DNA of 64,000 nucleotides from Rhineura floridana (taxonomy: Eukaryota; Chordata; Lepidosauria; Squamata; Rhineuridae): the NCBI RefSeq assembly GCF_030035675.1, contig NC_084480.1, positions 471,501-535,500 on the forward strand. Direction: 5' to 3'. Positions 54,901-63,124 of the stretch are shown one piece after another. The position numbers and the translations under genes were made by a program. A model generated the notes under the pieces. The model had not been told where the DNA came from. It did no database searches and was given only the letters and a program-made list of their open reading frames with translations. How positions within the stretch are numbered: position 1 is the first letter of the stretch; each line of letters opens with the position of its first letter.

Positions 54901-56617
54901 GAACACTCCCCGCCACCCCCAGGACAAATACAAGGTCGAGAGCATGACCGGCTACATGGGTGGGCTCAGTGTTACTAAGGTGCAGTTCCCAGGAAGCCAT
55001 GGTTTCCAGGAAATCCCGAGGGGCTCCAATGAGAGTGGTCTCAGCATGCACGTTAAAGTCCCCTAACACTAACAGTTCTGGGGTCAGGGTTCATACATCC
55101 GAGACCACCTCCAGCACCTCGGTCAGGGAGTCTGCCGTGCAGTGGGGCGGGCGGTCCACAAGCAGGATCCCCAAACTGCCCTTCGGGCCCAACCTCCAGT
55201 ACATGCAATCGACAACCTTGGTCCTTGGGAGCGGAGGCTTGGTGAAAATCAAAGACTCCCGATAGATGACTGCCACTCCCCCTCCCCGCCTTCCTACCCT
55301 CGGTAGCTGCGCAGAATGGAAACCTGGCGGACACATGGCCTTAAGGATGGGAGCTGAGGCCTCATCCAACCAGGTCTCCGTAATACACACCAGGTCTGCG
55401 CACTCATCCAATATCATGGATGACAGATGTTTTTTGTGTCACAGACCTGGCATTACACAGCAGCAGTTGAAGGTCGGTAGGAATCCTGCGTCCTCCAGTT
55501 AACTTCTGGTTTTGGGCAGACCTGGAACATGGGATGGGTATTACGCATCTATCCCCTGTTCCTGTAAATTGACATGGTCTGCCCCTAGCATCAGTCCAGC
55601 GCCTGCCGCCCAATCTTGGTATAACTTGGCCCCCATCCTTCTCTGTTCCATCCCCCCCTTGGTTTACACATGCCCCTATCCCTGCTGCCTAATGGACAGG
55701 CCTATCCTAAACAATAATAAAAGTAAAAACCCACCCCTTACACCCCGGAGACTGCCAGCCACTCCTTTAAGACCGCAGACAAAAGTATACAAAACAGCAT
55801 ATATACAAAGACAAACATACAACACACAACATACACCTCACACAAAACGCACACTTAAGTATACAGTCACACCATTCAATTCAAACCTATAAGCCAAACA
55901 TAGTCCAGCACTGTGTATGTAGATGAAATCTTCCTTCTTCCCACCAAACGCCACCAGACAGATGATAATGGTGGCAAAGGGCAGTATGAAACGTACGCCG
56001 TCAGCTGTACGTAAAATGTTTAGCAGTGAATTTAAAATCGGTGTCATAGAGGCTTGGACAAAATTGGTACTGCAGACAAGAGAGGGGGAGACGGAACAAG
56101 CCAGACCCATTAAATAGCAGAGTCAACGCGCATGTGCCAGACCAGGCTTGGGCAGTGTCAGGGCCTCCTGTCACCTTCTCGTGGGACTCCTTCCTCTCCC
56201 TTTGCCCTTGCAGTGCTGTCCCGCAGGCTGCGTGAGTACCAGAGCAGCTCTGCCCAGGTCGTGTCCGGCGTCCCTCAGCCTACAGAAGCAACAACAAGCG
56301 TTCCTCCTGGGCCTCCACTGTCACACTCGGAGCAGACGGTGCCGAAGGGAGCGCTGGAGCCTGCAAGGAGCCACAACCGGTCCCTGGAGGGCCACAGGAG
56401 CCCCCCCGAGGCACAGCTGTCTTCTGCCACCACCAGCAGCAGCAACTCCTCTGCCGACCCCTCTTCTCCGCAGGCGGGGGGCCTTCCACTGCCAACCAAG
56501 CACCAGCCCCCAGGGAAGGAGGTGCCTCTCCCACCTGCTTCTGTCCACCAGAAGCGTGGCTGCGTGGACTGTACTACTAGCGTGGTCATCCAGCCACGCC
56601 ACTCTGATGAGATGTAA
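42842..56617 (+). CDS. CREB3: CREB3 (Luman)-type membrane-bound bZIP transcription factor, nine coding exons
   Basis: Coding exons are 42,824(ATG 42,842)-42,961, 43,051-43,360, 44,409-44,524, 44,698-44,790, 44,993-45,099, 45,390-45,458, 45,933-46,017, 46,357-46,438 and 56,214-56,617, all with GT-AG borders and matching phases, giving 461 residues. An in-frame ATG at 42,824 would add six; 42,842 has the better context. Seen: LxxLL motifs at 10-14 and 51-55, DHNY at 108-111, basic region N228...R236, zipper leucines 246, 260, 267, 274, 281 (Cys at 253), a membrane segment about 295-312, and RRLR at 331-334. Known of the family: an ER-held factor released by site-1 and site-2 proteases to activate CRE/UPRE genes, bound by HCF-1 through D/E-H-x-Y. 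The Ser/Pro-rich luminal tail is unlike mammals in detail. CREB3 is closest, but another CREB3-family member is not fully excluded. Confidence 0.88.
43051..43360 (+). CDS. CREB3: CREB3 coding exon 2, activation domain and HCF-1 motif
   Basis: It begins in phase 0 and ends in phase 1. It codes [12 protein letters not shown] (second LxxLL), a Ser-rich stretch, and DHNYSL at 43,252-43,263, the HCF-1-binding motif expected in CREB3. Confidence 0.88.
43540..43725 (+). repeat. CR1 reverse transcriptase fragment in CREB3 intron
   Basis: The decayed counterpart of the CR1 QWRAVESGVPQGS...KFADD region lies on the + strand, with gaps. Confidence 0.65.
43745..43920 (-). repeat. CR1 3' end in CREB3 intron
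   Basis: Blocks 'cccacagtggccaaccaggtg' and 'agcaacagccatcac' are the complement of the CR1 3' UTR. It is in the opposite orientation to the fragment just upstream. Confidence 0.65.
43925..44408. other. Rest of the CREB3 intron between exons 2 and 3
   Basis: I see no further feature apart from the polypyrimidine tract and acceptor TCTTCCAG at 44,401-44,408. Confidence 0.5.
44409..44524 (+). CDS. CREB3: CREB3 coding exon 3
   Basis: It codes the linker [10 protein letters not shown] to [12 protein letters not shown] between activation domain and bZIP. It enters in phase 1 and leaves in phase 0 at CAG|GTACG. The sequence is poorly conserved; its place and phases support it. Confidence 0.78.
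44698..44790 (+). CDS. CREB3: CREB3 coding exon 4, LTDEEK block
   Basis: Exactly 31 codons in phase 0. It codes [15 protein letters not shown] and LPLTK, the family hallmark directly before the basic region. Confidence 0.9.
44993..45099 (+). CDS. CREB3: CREB3 coding exon 5, basic region
   Basis: It codes [18 protein letters not shown] and VYVDSLES, the DNA-binding basic region with the invariant N and R spaced by seven residues. It leaves in phase 2 at AG|GTGAGG. Confidence 0.92.
45390..45458 (+). CDS. CREB3: CREB3 coding exon 6, leucine zipper
   Basis: It codes [19 protein letters not shown] of the zipper. Donor AACAT|GTGAGT splits the methionine codon. Confidence 0.88.
45933..46017 (+). 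CDS. CREB3: CREB3 coding exon 7, zipper end
   Basis: It codes [13 protein letters not shown], then a Ser/Thr spacer with STKTTT, and TCVM at the start of the membrane segment. It ends in phase 0. Confidence 0.88.
46357..46438 (+). CDS. CREB3: CREB3 coding exon 8, membrane segment
   Basis: It codes [12 protein letters not shown], which with the preceding TCVM makes a short membrane span, then the luminal [15 protein letters not shown]. It ends in phase 1 before the 9.8-kb last intron. Confidence 0.85.
46606..46857. mobile_element. 252-bp Tc1/mariner-type MITE
   Basis: The inverted ends CAGGCATACCCCGCTTAAA and CAGGCATACCCTGCTTTAA are flanked by TA on both sides, the Tc1/mariner-superfamily signature. 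It lies in the last CREB3 intron and codes for nothing. Confidence 0.8.
46860..47280. other. No gene seen in the intron
   Basis: Intronic sequence without a recognised repeat or exon. Confidence 0.45.
47282..47853 (+). mobile_element. BovB LINE, internally deleted copy
   Basis: It starts in the reverse transcriptase (CGCAAACATACGCTGG, then the NREKLW-type block) and at about 47,490 jumps to the C-terminal block (TCATTTGAAATGTGG). Some 600 bp present in the minus-strand copy are missing. It ends in the ACATAACAACAACAA tail. Confidence 0.85.
48099..48985 (-). pseudogene. BovB reverse transcriptase, C-terminal half
   Basis: Two frames cover [16 protein letters not shown] (motif A), [15 protein letters not shown], the catalytic [11 protein letters not shown], and the thumb/C-terminal region ending near the [10 protein letters not shown] and WTVKQTN blocks. 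The frame changes near 48,800. The catalytic aspartates are intact. Confidence 0.85.
48986..50051. mobile_element. Solo LTR (fossil) in BovB
   Basis: It is 1,066 bp with 8-bp inverted ends TGTAATGA...TCATTACA and is flanked by the 4-bp duplication CTCT (48,982-48,985 and 50,052-50,055). The TG...CA ends and short duplication point to an LTR of an endogenous retrovirus or Gypsy-like element left by LTR-LTR recombination. The family is not identified. It is younger than the BovB copy. Confidence 0.7.
50056..51736 (-). pseudogene. BovB endonuclease and N-terminal reverse transcriptase, frameshifted
   Basis: The endonuclease piece (51,251-51,736) has [32 protein letters not shown] and [10 protein letters not shown]. 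The next (50,990-51,190) has [15 protein letters not shown], and the last stretch before the LTR has [30 protein letters not shown] and QAGFRKGR. About four frame breaks separate the pieces, which lie in the expected order for RTE-clade ORF2. Confidence 0.85.
52219..52345. mobile_element. Hairpin MITE
   Basis: Arms TATTGCTGGACTACAATTCC (+ strand, from 52,232) and GGGAGTTGTAGTCCAGCAAT pair over about 23 bp around a short centre. It is the same family as at 27,452. Confidence 0.7.
52653..54456 (-). pseudogene. L2 copy C reverse transcriptase
   Basis: The upstream piece (53,383-54,456) has [15 protein letters not shown], motif [26 protein letters not shown] and catalytic [10 protein letters not shown] frameshift near 53,400 leads into the downstream piece with [39 protein letters not shown] and the C-terminus. 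Catalytic residues are intact, so decay is slight. Confidence 0.88.
54212..55613 (-). pseudogene. L2 copy C endonuclease and linker
   Basis: The pieces have [12 protein letters not shown] (55,404-55,613), CITETWLDE and GGVAVIY (55,091-55,417), then [18 protein letters not shown] and [10 protein letters not shown] (up to 55,069), which are the APE-endonuclease motifs in order. The linker [19 protein letters not shown] follows. The frame changes at about three points. Confidence 0.85.
56214..56617 (+). CDS. CREB3: CREB3 last coding exon, S1P site and luminal tail
   Basis: The acceptor CTTTGCCCTTGCAG ends at 56,213. It starts VLSRRLRE (the RRLR site-1-protease-like motif, as VLSRQLR in mammals), continues through a Ser/Pro/Gln-rich tail of about 100 residues and ends [13 protein letters not shown]. 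The C-terminal SVxxQxR pattern resembles that of mammalian CREB3. The phase matches exon 8 across the long intron. Confidence 0.85.
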
Positions 56618-58365
56618 GGTCTTTGCCAGCAGCACATGACAGCCTGGACAGGGTGGCACCTGCTTTCTCTGCATTGCGAACTAGGAAGCATCCTGCTTGC
56701 TGCATGTCCCGGGGGGGGGGGAGAGAGAGAGAAAGGAAGCAGTCATCCTTTAGGTGCCGAGACTATGGTACCCTGGTGCACCAGTAGCACAGCAGTCAGA
56801 GGGTGGCTCCGGCAGAGAGCTCCACCCCTAGGTTTAGAGTTGGATCCTGGCCAGCCCAAAATTGAGCTGTGGAGGCAGGGCTGGTGTTGGGGCCTCCTTT
56901 GCAAGGAAGTGTTGGGGCAACAGGGACCGCTTACTCTTCTGCCTGATTCCTGTTGTGATGCCCCCACCCCTGGATTAGCACTGAAAGGATCTTGCAGCAG
57001 CAAACAATGGGAGTGGCATTATTTGCAGGCAGGGAGGCAGGATCCAAGGCAACTGCTTCCACATCTCCCTTGAAAAGCTCTCCTGGGTGCACCTCCCCCA
57101 CCTCTTTCCCCCCTCCCACCATTTGAAGCGGCTGAGGATGCATGACCTTAGCACAGGCCATCCACACACTGCAGTGCAGCCCTCAAGGAGTCTGTCTAGA
57201 TCCCTGGAGAAGCAACTGCAGCTTCTGCCCAAACATCCCTCTCCCCCCACACGATGCCTGTGCATTGTTTAGACCTCCGAGATGTTCAGAAGCAGCCCCC
57301 CTCTTAATTCCTTAATTTGGTCATCGAGGCAAGGAGATTCTTGGGTTGGCGGAGGGGGGGAGAGAGGCATTTCCCCTCTCTGTGGAAGGCGTTGGTGCCT
57401 CTCATCCTGCTGGCCACGACGGCACATCTGGGCTTCTGACTGTGGCCTCCTCCCAGCCTTCTCCTGTTTTACAGCAAAGGAGGTGAGCTGAGGCCTTTGC
57501 TGCCTGGCAGAAGCTGATCCAGGGTGAGTCGAGATCCCCTGAGATGGAACAGGTGCCCCAGGTGGAAGGAAGCAGCCGGCTGGCCCGTTACGACCCTCCA
57601 CTCAGTTTCAACCAAAGCAAAAGATTTGGACTGGATCTGGCTACTGTGAAATGTGGGGCTGAAGGCAAAGGTTCCTTGGTCTGCGAGGGGCTGCCCCTGG
57701 GGCTGGGGGTGGTCAGAATGCTGCAACGAGGTTGCTGCTGGGCAGCACCAAAATGAGCCACTAGGGACACCTGCTACTAGTGCATTTCTCGGCACAGCTC
57801 TGTGTACTTGCCTTGACCTCTTGACTGCACAACGGGGTCTTGGTTCTGGGTATCTAAAGAAGTACCTCCTCCTCCCCCTCCCATCTGCTGAGATCCGCTG
57901 GAGAAGCCCACACAGACAGGTTCAGCAGAGGCTCCTGGCCAAGGGCCTCTTCTGTGGGGGCCCCTGCCTGAAGGCACATCTGTTGCCTGAGGAGTGTTAA
58001 GGCAGCCTTTTCCCCCTTGGCTCGAGGCCAAGAAACACCAGTGGTCTTCCAGAGGCTGTTGGGCCCCCAGCAGCCAACAGGGCCAGTGATCAGGCGGTGG
58101 TGGCAGTGATGGGAGGTGCAGTCCAGCAACATCTGGAGGGACAGGGGTCCTGTAGCCCAGCCTCAGCCTGATGTGTGCTCAAAAGGGCTGTGTCTGTAGC
58201 CACTGGCTGGAGTTCATTTTGTTCTGTCTCACGGTTTAAATTGACTTTGTCCCCTAATCGGTTTTATCTGTCTTGCTGCATCTGTTTTCTATAATTGAAA
58301 GTTTGTGGGGGAATCTTTTGGGCTAGAAGTGGGATGTCAATAATAAACAACTGCACAGGGCACTC
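56618..58365 (+). other. CREB3: Likely CREB3 3' UTR with poly(A) signal
   Basis: There is no further exon after the stop. The first good poly(A) signal is AATAAA at 58,342-58,347. A single arm of the hairpin MITE lies at about 58,100-58,140. The open frames here lack recognisable domains. Confidence 0.5.
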
Positions 58366-58844
58366 TTCATCCTATTATATTTCCAGGGGGGGGAAGAGGG
58401 GGCCCTGGAAGCTCTTCTGCATCCCTTGTGAGTGGCTGAGCTCCTAAAAGTGACTTTCTGGGCTTCAAAGGGCACCCTGGAGGGGAAATGGGGAGGGGGG
58501 GAGATGAGAGGGAAGGAAACTTTGGAAAACCTCCTCGGAGGAATGGAGGACATCTGTGACGCCCTGTGCTGGCTGGGCACTCCCCCCCCATAGCAGCCCC
58601 CCACTGGAGCCCCCACTGCCACACGAAGCAATGCTGTGTGATCTCTTGTTTTGCTCTCTTGAGGGGGGAGGGTTCTCTGCCACCTCCATGCTTTAGTGAC
58701 TCTGCTTTTGTCTAGGGTTAGCATTCTCTATCCACCCCCTCGGCTAACACCCCTACGTACTAACAGGAGCAAAACAACAGGGATGTTCTCATGGATTATA
58801 TTTCCTCCCTCCCTCTAAGGAGGGGGGCATGCTTTCTTCTCCCT

Positions 58845-58970
58845 CTTTTTATCCTTACAGCAACCTTGTGAGGTAGGTTATGCTAAGAAAGTGACTGTTT
58901 GGCCCAAGGGCACCCAGTGAGCTTCATGGCACTTGAACCAGAGTCTAGATACCCACTGGCTGACCCTCTT
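58845..58970 (-). repeat. tRNA-derived SINE, partial
   Basis: Blocks 'aaccttgtgaggtaggtta' and 'cccagtgagcttcatgg' are the complement of the MIR-like/Sauria-type SINE body. Confidence 0.65.
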
Positions 58971-60690
58971 CATGGGGCGTGGAGGAGGAGCAGGGCAGCA
59001 GCTCCTGGGGCAATTCTGGGCTAGGCCACCATCTCCTGGGCCTCTTCAGGATTAGTCTTACATTAATCACTTTTTACAACTCTGACAGGAGCCCAATTTT
59101 AGTGACAAGTTACATTTTTTTTTAGGATATCACCAATTTTACCTTGAAATTATTTAAGCAGTTGTTAATTTCCATTCTCCATTGGGCACTTGCCTGTTGG
59201 GCCAACGGCTTCCCTGGCTGGTTTCCCACTTCTGGGATCTCCCAAGCAAGCGTTACTGTCGGTCTTGCTGTTGCTAGCAGTGTGCTCCTTAAATTCATGT
59301 CTTGCTGGCCTGACTGCCAACTGACACTTATTTTGCCAGAGTTTGTGTGCTCCAGCTGCAAATGAGGACCAGCTTCCACTGCCTTCAGTGGATGTGCAGG
59401 GAGGGATTGCACTGCTGGGAGTCGCCAGGGCTGAGGAGAGCAACTGGCAGCAGATCCTTCCTTGGCAGCCTCTAGAAGGAGCAGGCAGGAACCCTCCTCG
59501 CCTCTCCTGCAGCTCCTGCTCCCACCAGACACAGTGAGAGAGAGTGGCCAGGGATTGCTCTGGAGGCCACCCTCTTGCTGGACTAGGCAGATCTGGATCT
59601 GAAAAGGGCATAGGCTGGCAGCTGACAAAGGGGTCAACCAGATGCCTCTTCTGGGAGGCCTGTGCCTAGATTGGGGGGGGGCTGCTTGGGAACCACTTGT
59701 AAGAAAATACAAGCCAAGAAAGGGGGAAGAGGACCCAAGAGCTGCCCCAGAGAAGGCCAGGCCAGAACAGAGAGAAGCCAGTTGTATGGCTCTGCTGGTG
59801 CTTTATTGGGGAAGATGCTGAGCCGCTTAATTTGGCCAGGCTCTTTCTCCAGGTACGGTGGAGGTAGGGCTGGTCCCTCTGCCTCGAGTAAATGTGTTGA
59901 AGTGGCGGTTTTAAATGTTGCAGCCAAGAAGAGAAAGGGGCATCTCCTTCCAGCAGATCCAACGTGAGAGCAGGAGAAGCGAGCGAGTCTGCAGCACCTG
60001 GCCCCTGTCACTTCACACGGGTGAAGACATTCCTGCCAATCCTGCAAGGAAACAGAGCAGTCAGCTGCCTCATCCTTCTGCTGATCTCTTCCTAGAAGCA
60101 GACTTGGACCTGGTGCCCCTCGGCACCCCTCTCTTAATCCCAGGGGACAATGGGGCTTTGTTGCCTCGCCTCAGGGGCACCCTCCTGTTAGTCAGAGCAC
60201 AGATGCCCCTTCCCACAGCATTCTAGGAACAGTCCTCACTTTTTGGAGACTTGCTGCCGCACCCCGCCCAGGCAAGGCTCCTTAAGCCAAGGGGGCAGGC
60301 CTCCAGCTCCCACCTGTGGGGCAGAGTCTAAATCCCAGGCATGTGCAGCAGCGGGGGGGGGGATAAGAGTGGTCTGTGGCAGATTTGTGCCTTGGCAGGG
60401 AAGTGGAGCGCCCACAGTGTACAACAGGGCAGATATAGGACCACCCGGAATGCCACAGGCCTCCCTCAGCCTTTGTGACTTGGATGTTAAACAAAATTAA
60501 GCTGCATGGAGGGCAGGATGAGGAAAGGGAAATGCCTGGCTGGGGCAAGTGAGGGGCTGTCCAGAAGCGAAACTGACAGTACAGAAGGTTGTAACCAGGT
60601 TGCCTGAGAGACCACTAATAAACCTCATAGGCCACTGTGTTCTGTGGGAGAGTGTCTCCTTAAAGTCCTTAAGAATAGACGCCTGCTCCA
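58971..60690. other. No gene recognised
   Basis: Moderately GC-rich sequence with many overlapping open frames on both strands. None has a recognisable domain or convincing splice pattern, so I call no gene here. Confidence 0.4.
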
Positions 60691-60694
60691 CAGA

Positions 60695-60945
60695 AGCTCA
60701 GAGCAGGGCCTTCAGTCTGGCTGCCCCTGTTCTGGTGAACAGATTTCGTGCTGAGGCACAACGGGTGCCCCCCATCTGCACTTTCTGGAAACCATCGGAG
60801 ACATTCTTGTTTCACCAAGCTTTTCCAGCTGGATGAAAATTTTGTATTGTTTTCAAACTGATCTTCATTTTTGGTATTGTTTTAATGGCATCTTTATAAA
60901 TTGCCTTGAGACACACGTAAAAGGCGATTCATAAGCTAAAGAAGA
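60695..60945 (+). repeat. L2 LINE 3' end, decayed
   Basis: The frame SRAFSLAAPVLVNRF...FLFHQAF resembles the L2 C-terminus RAFSV.AP.LWNSL...FSQAF. It is followed by a T-rich 3' UTR ending in a decayed stem. Confidence 0.65.
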
Positions 60946-61260
60946 GGCAGAAGGAAGCCCAGCATTGCAAAGATACTGTACATACCCATGGTGATACATC
61001 TTAGAACACGGATGCTAGTTAGCACTGTGGTTGCCCACCAAGATGGCACAGACAACCTTTCCCAGCTCGAGAACCCACATGCCTTCCTAGGCCATCTTCA
61101 TGCCTGTGGTTGGTGGGAGGGCACCAGCAAAAGTGGGCAGAGCACTGGGTGTAAATTTTACCTTTGCACAGTAGGCTAGTTCCTACATCCCCCCACCCCT
61201 CTTCATTCTCCCCTTTTTAGTGGCCTGTTACGTGTTGCAGCATTCTTTTTACATGATTTC
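60946..61260. other. No gene seen
   Basis: Nothing recognisable. Confidence 0.4.
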
Positions 61261-61264
61261 CTCA

Positions 61265-61315
61265 TTCATTCATTGGCGATCGCTTGTGACCAAGTAAGAT
61301 TGTCTTCCAAAATAA
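61265..61315 (+). repeat. Fragment of the unclassified repeat seen at 40,917
   Basis: TTGGCGATCGC and GTGACCAAGTAAGATTGTC match the left part of the ~400-bp insert at 40,917-41,326. Confidence 0.65.
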
Positions 61316-61710
61316 AGTCTTTAGCAGTGGGTCCGTAGGTGACTGTGAAATTAACTATTTTCTTTTAAAATAGTATAGAGAAAATTAGTTTTCTTCTCTC
61401 TATACAATTTTTAAAGACACATCTGCCGAAACATGTCTGGCAACTGCAGTCATTCAGGGATCTGTACTGCAGCAAGAACATCTTACATGACATTTCAGTC
61501 ATTTTCAAAAAATCTGTTTTAAGAAATTCATGAACATGTCATGTGGTACATAAAAAGTTCCCTCTGGTTAGATTTTCATTACGTTTTTTCATATGTTGCT
61601 GTTATATTCATGTGAGATGGTCACTTTATGAATGTATTTGTCTCAGTTGTATTACAGAGTTTGTCTAGTATTTTTTGGATTTGTGTCTTGATTTTTATGT
61701 CAATATTTTG
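61316..61710. other. No gene seen
   Basis: AT-rich, nothing recognisable. Confidence 0.4.
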
Positions 61711-61712
61711 GT

Positions 61713-61927
61713 TATATGCCTTCAAGCCAATTACGACTTATGGCGACCCTATGAATCTTTTTTTCATATATTCATAGGGTTTTCATGGTAAGGTAAGAGG
61801 TTTACCATTGCCTACAGCACCTGGTTTTCCCAGGCGATCTCCCATGCAATTACTAAACACGCCTGAGCCTGTTTAGCTTCCAAGATCAGACGAGATCGGG
61901 CATGTTCAGGGTAGTATGGCTGTAGAT
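61713..61927 (-). repeat. 5S rRNA-headed SINE with BovB-type tail
   Basis: On the minus strand the head (61,811-61,927) follows 5S rRNA almost end to end: CCCGATCTCGTCTGATCTTG, GGAAGCTAAACAGG and CATGGGAGATCGCCTGG keep the internal promoter boxes. A short middle part and a BovB-like tail (GGTCGCCATAAGTCGTAATT) follow. It is a SINE, not a 5S gene, because the head joins the tail and has internal changes. Confidence 0.85.
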
Positions 61928-61984
61928 GTCAATATACAGAACTCCATTTTTATACAATACATTTTTGCAACACTGCTAATGGCA

Positions 61985-62145
61985 TTCCTTATACTGAGTC
62001 AGGCAGTTGGTCTACACTGACTGGCTTGGCTCGCCAAGCTTTCAGACAGGATTCTCTCCCAGCCGTACTTGGAGATGCCACTGAGGAGTGACCCTGGGGC
62101 CATCTGCATGGAAGGCAGCCGCCCTGCCACTCAGAGCTATGGCCC
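61985..62145 (-). repeat. tRNA-derived SINE
   Basis: It is the complement of the family at 42,028: 'ccttatactgagtcagg', 'cttggagatgcca' and a decayed tRNA-like head at the right. Confidence 0.7.
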
Positions 62146-62149
62146 TTCC

Positions 62150-62535
62150 TCATCCTGTTGTTTGTGCAGTTATTGTGCATCACTCTTGCTCCACCTGGAG
62201 AATGTGTGTGTGTGTTCTTTGCAGAAGAGAGGGACTTCTTGCACACTATCAAAAAACCTGCTGTGTTTCTACTGGCATGAGCATCACCTGTAGCCACCCA
62301 CTGGCTGCCCACTTCCACTTCTCCCTGTGCATGTTTGGGGGTAGGGGGCTGCTCTGAGGATGACTAGCACTGAACATCCCCCATTGTTGTTATGCCACGA
62401 GGGCAGCATTAAAAAAACCAGGCTTGGCTTTCTGATGGCATGCAAGCTCCACAACACTGTTAAGGGTGGTGGTGGGATAAAATCTACAGAAGTCCTAGCT
62501 CCACTTTGAAACAGCCACACCTTTGCAGATCTTGC
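62150..62535. other. No gene seen
   Basis: Nothing recognisable. Confidence 0.4.
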
Positions 62536-62539
62536 ACCT

Positions 62540-62740
62540 ATTGTTGTTGTAATGTGCCTCCAAGTCGACTACGACTTATGGTGACCCTATGAATCAGTGA
62601 CCTCAAGAGCATCTGTCATGGACTACCCTGCTCAGATCTTGTAAGTTCAGGTCTGTGGCTTCCTTGATGGAATCAATCCATCTCTTGTTTGGCCTTCCTC
62701 TTTTGTTTTTCCCAGCATTGTCTTTTCTAGTGAAAGGTTT
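62540..62740 (-). mobile_element. BovB LINE 3' end
   Basis: The minus strand codes [21 protein letters not shown] and ends in the BovB tail (CACATTACAACAACAA). It is 5'-truncated. Confidence 0.85.
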
Positions 62741-62744
62741 CTTT

Positions 62745-63120
62745 GCACCTATAACGAGATTTTTTTTCCAGTAAGGGGAAAGCCTCAGCAACGGGGGAGA
62801 GGAACTGTGACAGATACACCTCCAGCATGCTGTCATGTGGAAATGCACCTAACCATGGGTGTCCTGACATGCTGCAAATACACACAAAATAGCAGGTATG
62901 GAGGCGCCCCAGGAAGGCCCAAGGGAAGCTGATTCTCTCTGGTGCTCTTTCGCTTACCGAGTCGCCTTCCAGTCATCCTCGGGAGATTTTGCCTCCTCCC
63001 GCAAAAGCCACATTGTCTCCAAGGACTCTTTTCCACTTGCATCTACAAAGCGCTGACCCACAAAGGCGGCAGTGGAGTCTGCAGGAAACAGAGAGGAGCT
63101 AAGCTGGAAGTCAGAGTCTC
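62745..63120. other. No gene seen
   Basis: Nothing recognisable. Confidence 0.4.
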
Positions 63121-63124
63121 TCCT

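Larger units (their letters stand above)
52455..56115 (-). mobile_element. L2 LINE copy C, nearly full-length
   Basis: The 3' end at the left has an AATAAT tail and GCCACTCTAGGCGAC stem. The reading frames cover endonuclease and reverse transcriptase in order up to 55,613, followed by a 5' region to about 56,115. It fills the right end of the last CREB3 intron, about 100 bp from the last exon. Confidence 0.87.

Noticed and set aside
54960-56120. Plus-strand and extra minus-strand frames over the L2 copy C 5' region as a host gene
   Set aside because: The endonuclease motifs and L2 order explain the minus strand. The plus-strand frames have no domain. The 90-codon minus frame at 55,838-56,110 might be part of an L2 5' ORF but I cannot recognise it.
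59120-60420. A minus-strand gene suggested by overlapping frames of 100-196 codons
   Set aside because: The frames overlap in conflicting phases on both strands, with no domain, signal or consistent splice sites.
61811-61927. A 5S rRNA gene
   Set aside because: The 5S-like part is fused to a BovB-type tail and has internal changes, so it is a SINE head.
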